Position numbers and translations under genes: made by a program
Source of the DNA: Ardenticatenales bacterium
GTDB taxonomy: Bacteria; Chloroflexota; Anaerolineae; Promineifilales; UBA4811
DNA: 6,085 nt
NCBI GenBank assembly: GCA_013139935.1
Contig: WSZX01000224.1
Coordinates: 1 to 6,085, forward strand
Reading direction: 5' to 3'
Notes under the pieces: generated by a model
Databases searched by the model: none
What the model was told of the DNA's origin: nothing
What the model saw: only the letters and a program-made list of their open reading frames with translations
Part shown: positions 6,085-6,085 of the stretch, in pieces
Layout of the letters: each line of letters opens with the position of its first letter
Numbering within the stretch: position 1 is the stretch's first letter

Positions 6085-6085
6085 T

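Overview
This 6.1 kb window is read almost entirely from the minus strand and holds five genes in one direction. Three are complete and two run off the edges. No RNA gene, insertion sequence, CRISPR array or prophage signal was seen. The DNA is GC-rich and densely coding. The gene content suggests an anaerobic or facultative bacterium (a Bacillota- or Chloroflexota-like lineage is plausible), but the taxon cannot be fixed from this sequence.

In transcription order (right to left) the layout is as follows. (1) At 6084-5671 is the C-terminal end of a YgfK-like iron-sulfur oxidoreductase, cut by the window edge. (2) At 5674-2906 is a 922-residue molybdenum hydroxylase of the xanthine dehydrogenase family, in which the [2Fe-2S] subunit is fused directly to the molybdopterin subunit with no FAD domain between. 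Its GTG start overlaps the ygfK stop by four bases. (3) After a 131-base gap, at 2774-1506, is a threonine synthase-like fold-type II PLP enzyme with an N-terminal CxxC...CxxH knuckle. (4) After a 68-base gap, at 1437-628, is an M55 (DppA-type) zinc D-aminopeptidase with all metal ligands and the catalytic His present. (5) After a 113-base gap with two hairpins, at 514-1, is the N-terminal part of a second, different fold-type II PLP enzyme, cut by the left edge.

The gene set resembles the YgfK / selenium-associated molybdenum hydroxylase clusters that in enterobacteria and gut anaerobes take part in anaerobic purine (urate/xanthine) breakdown. The usual amino-acid lyase partner (YgeX, diaminopropionate ammonia-lyase) is not visible here. 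Instead there are two other fold-type II PLP enzymes and a D-aminopeptidase. A reasonable inference is a cytoplasmic catabolic operon in which a purine or other N-heterocycle is hydroxylated by the molybdenum enzyme, electrons pass through YgfK, and amino-acid- or dipeptide-like products are handled by the three downstream enzymes. The last part is a hypothesis from context, not shown by the sequence.
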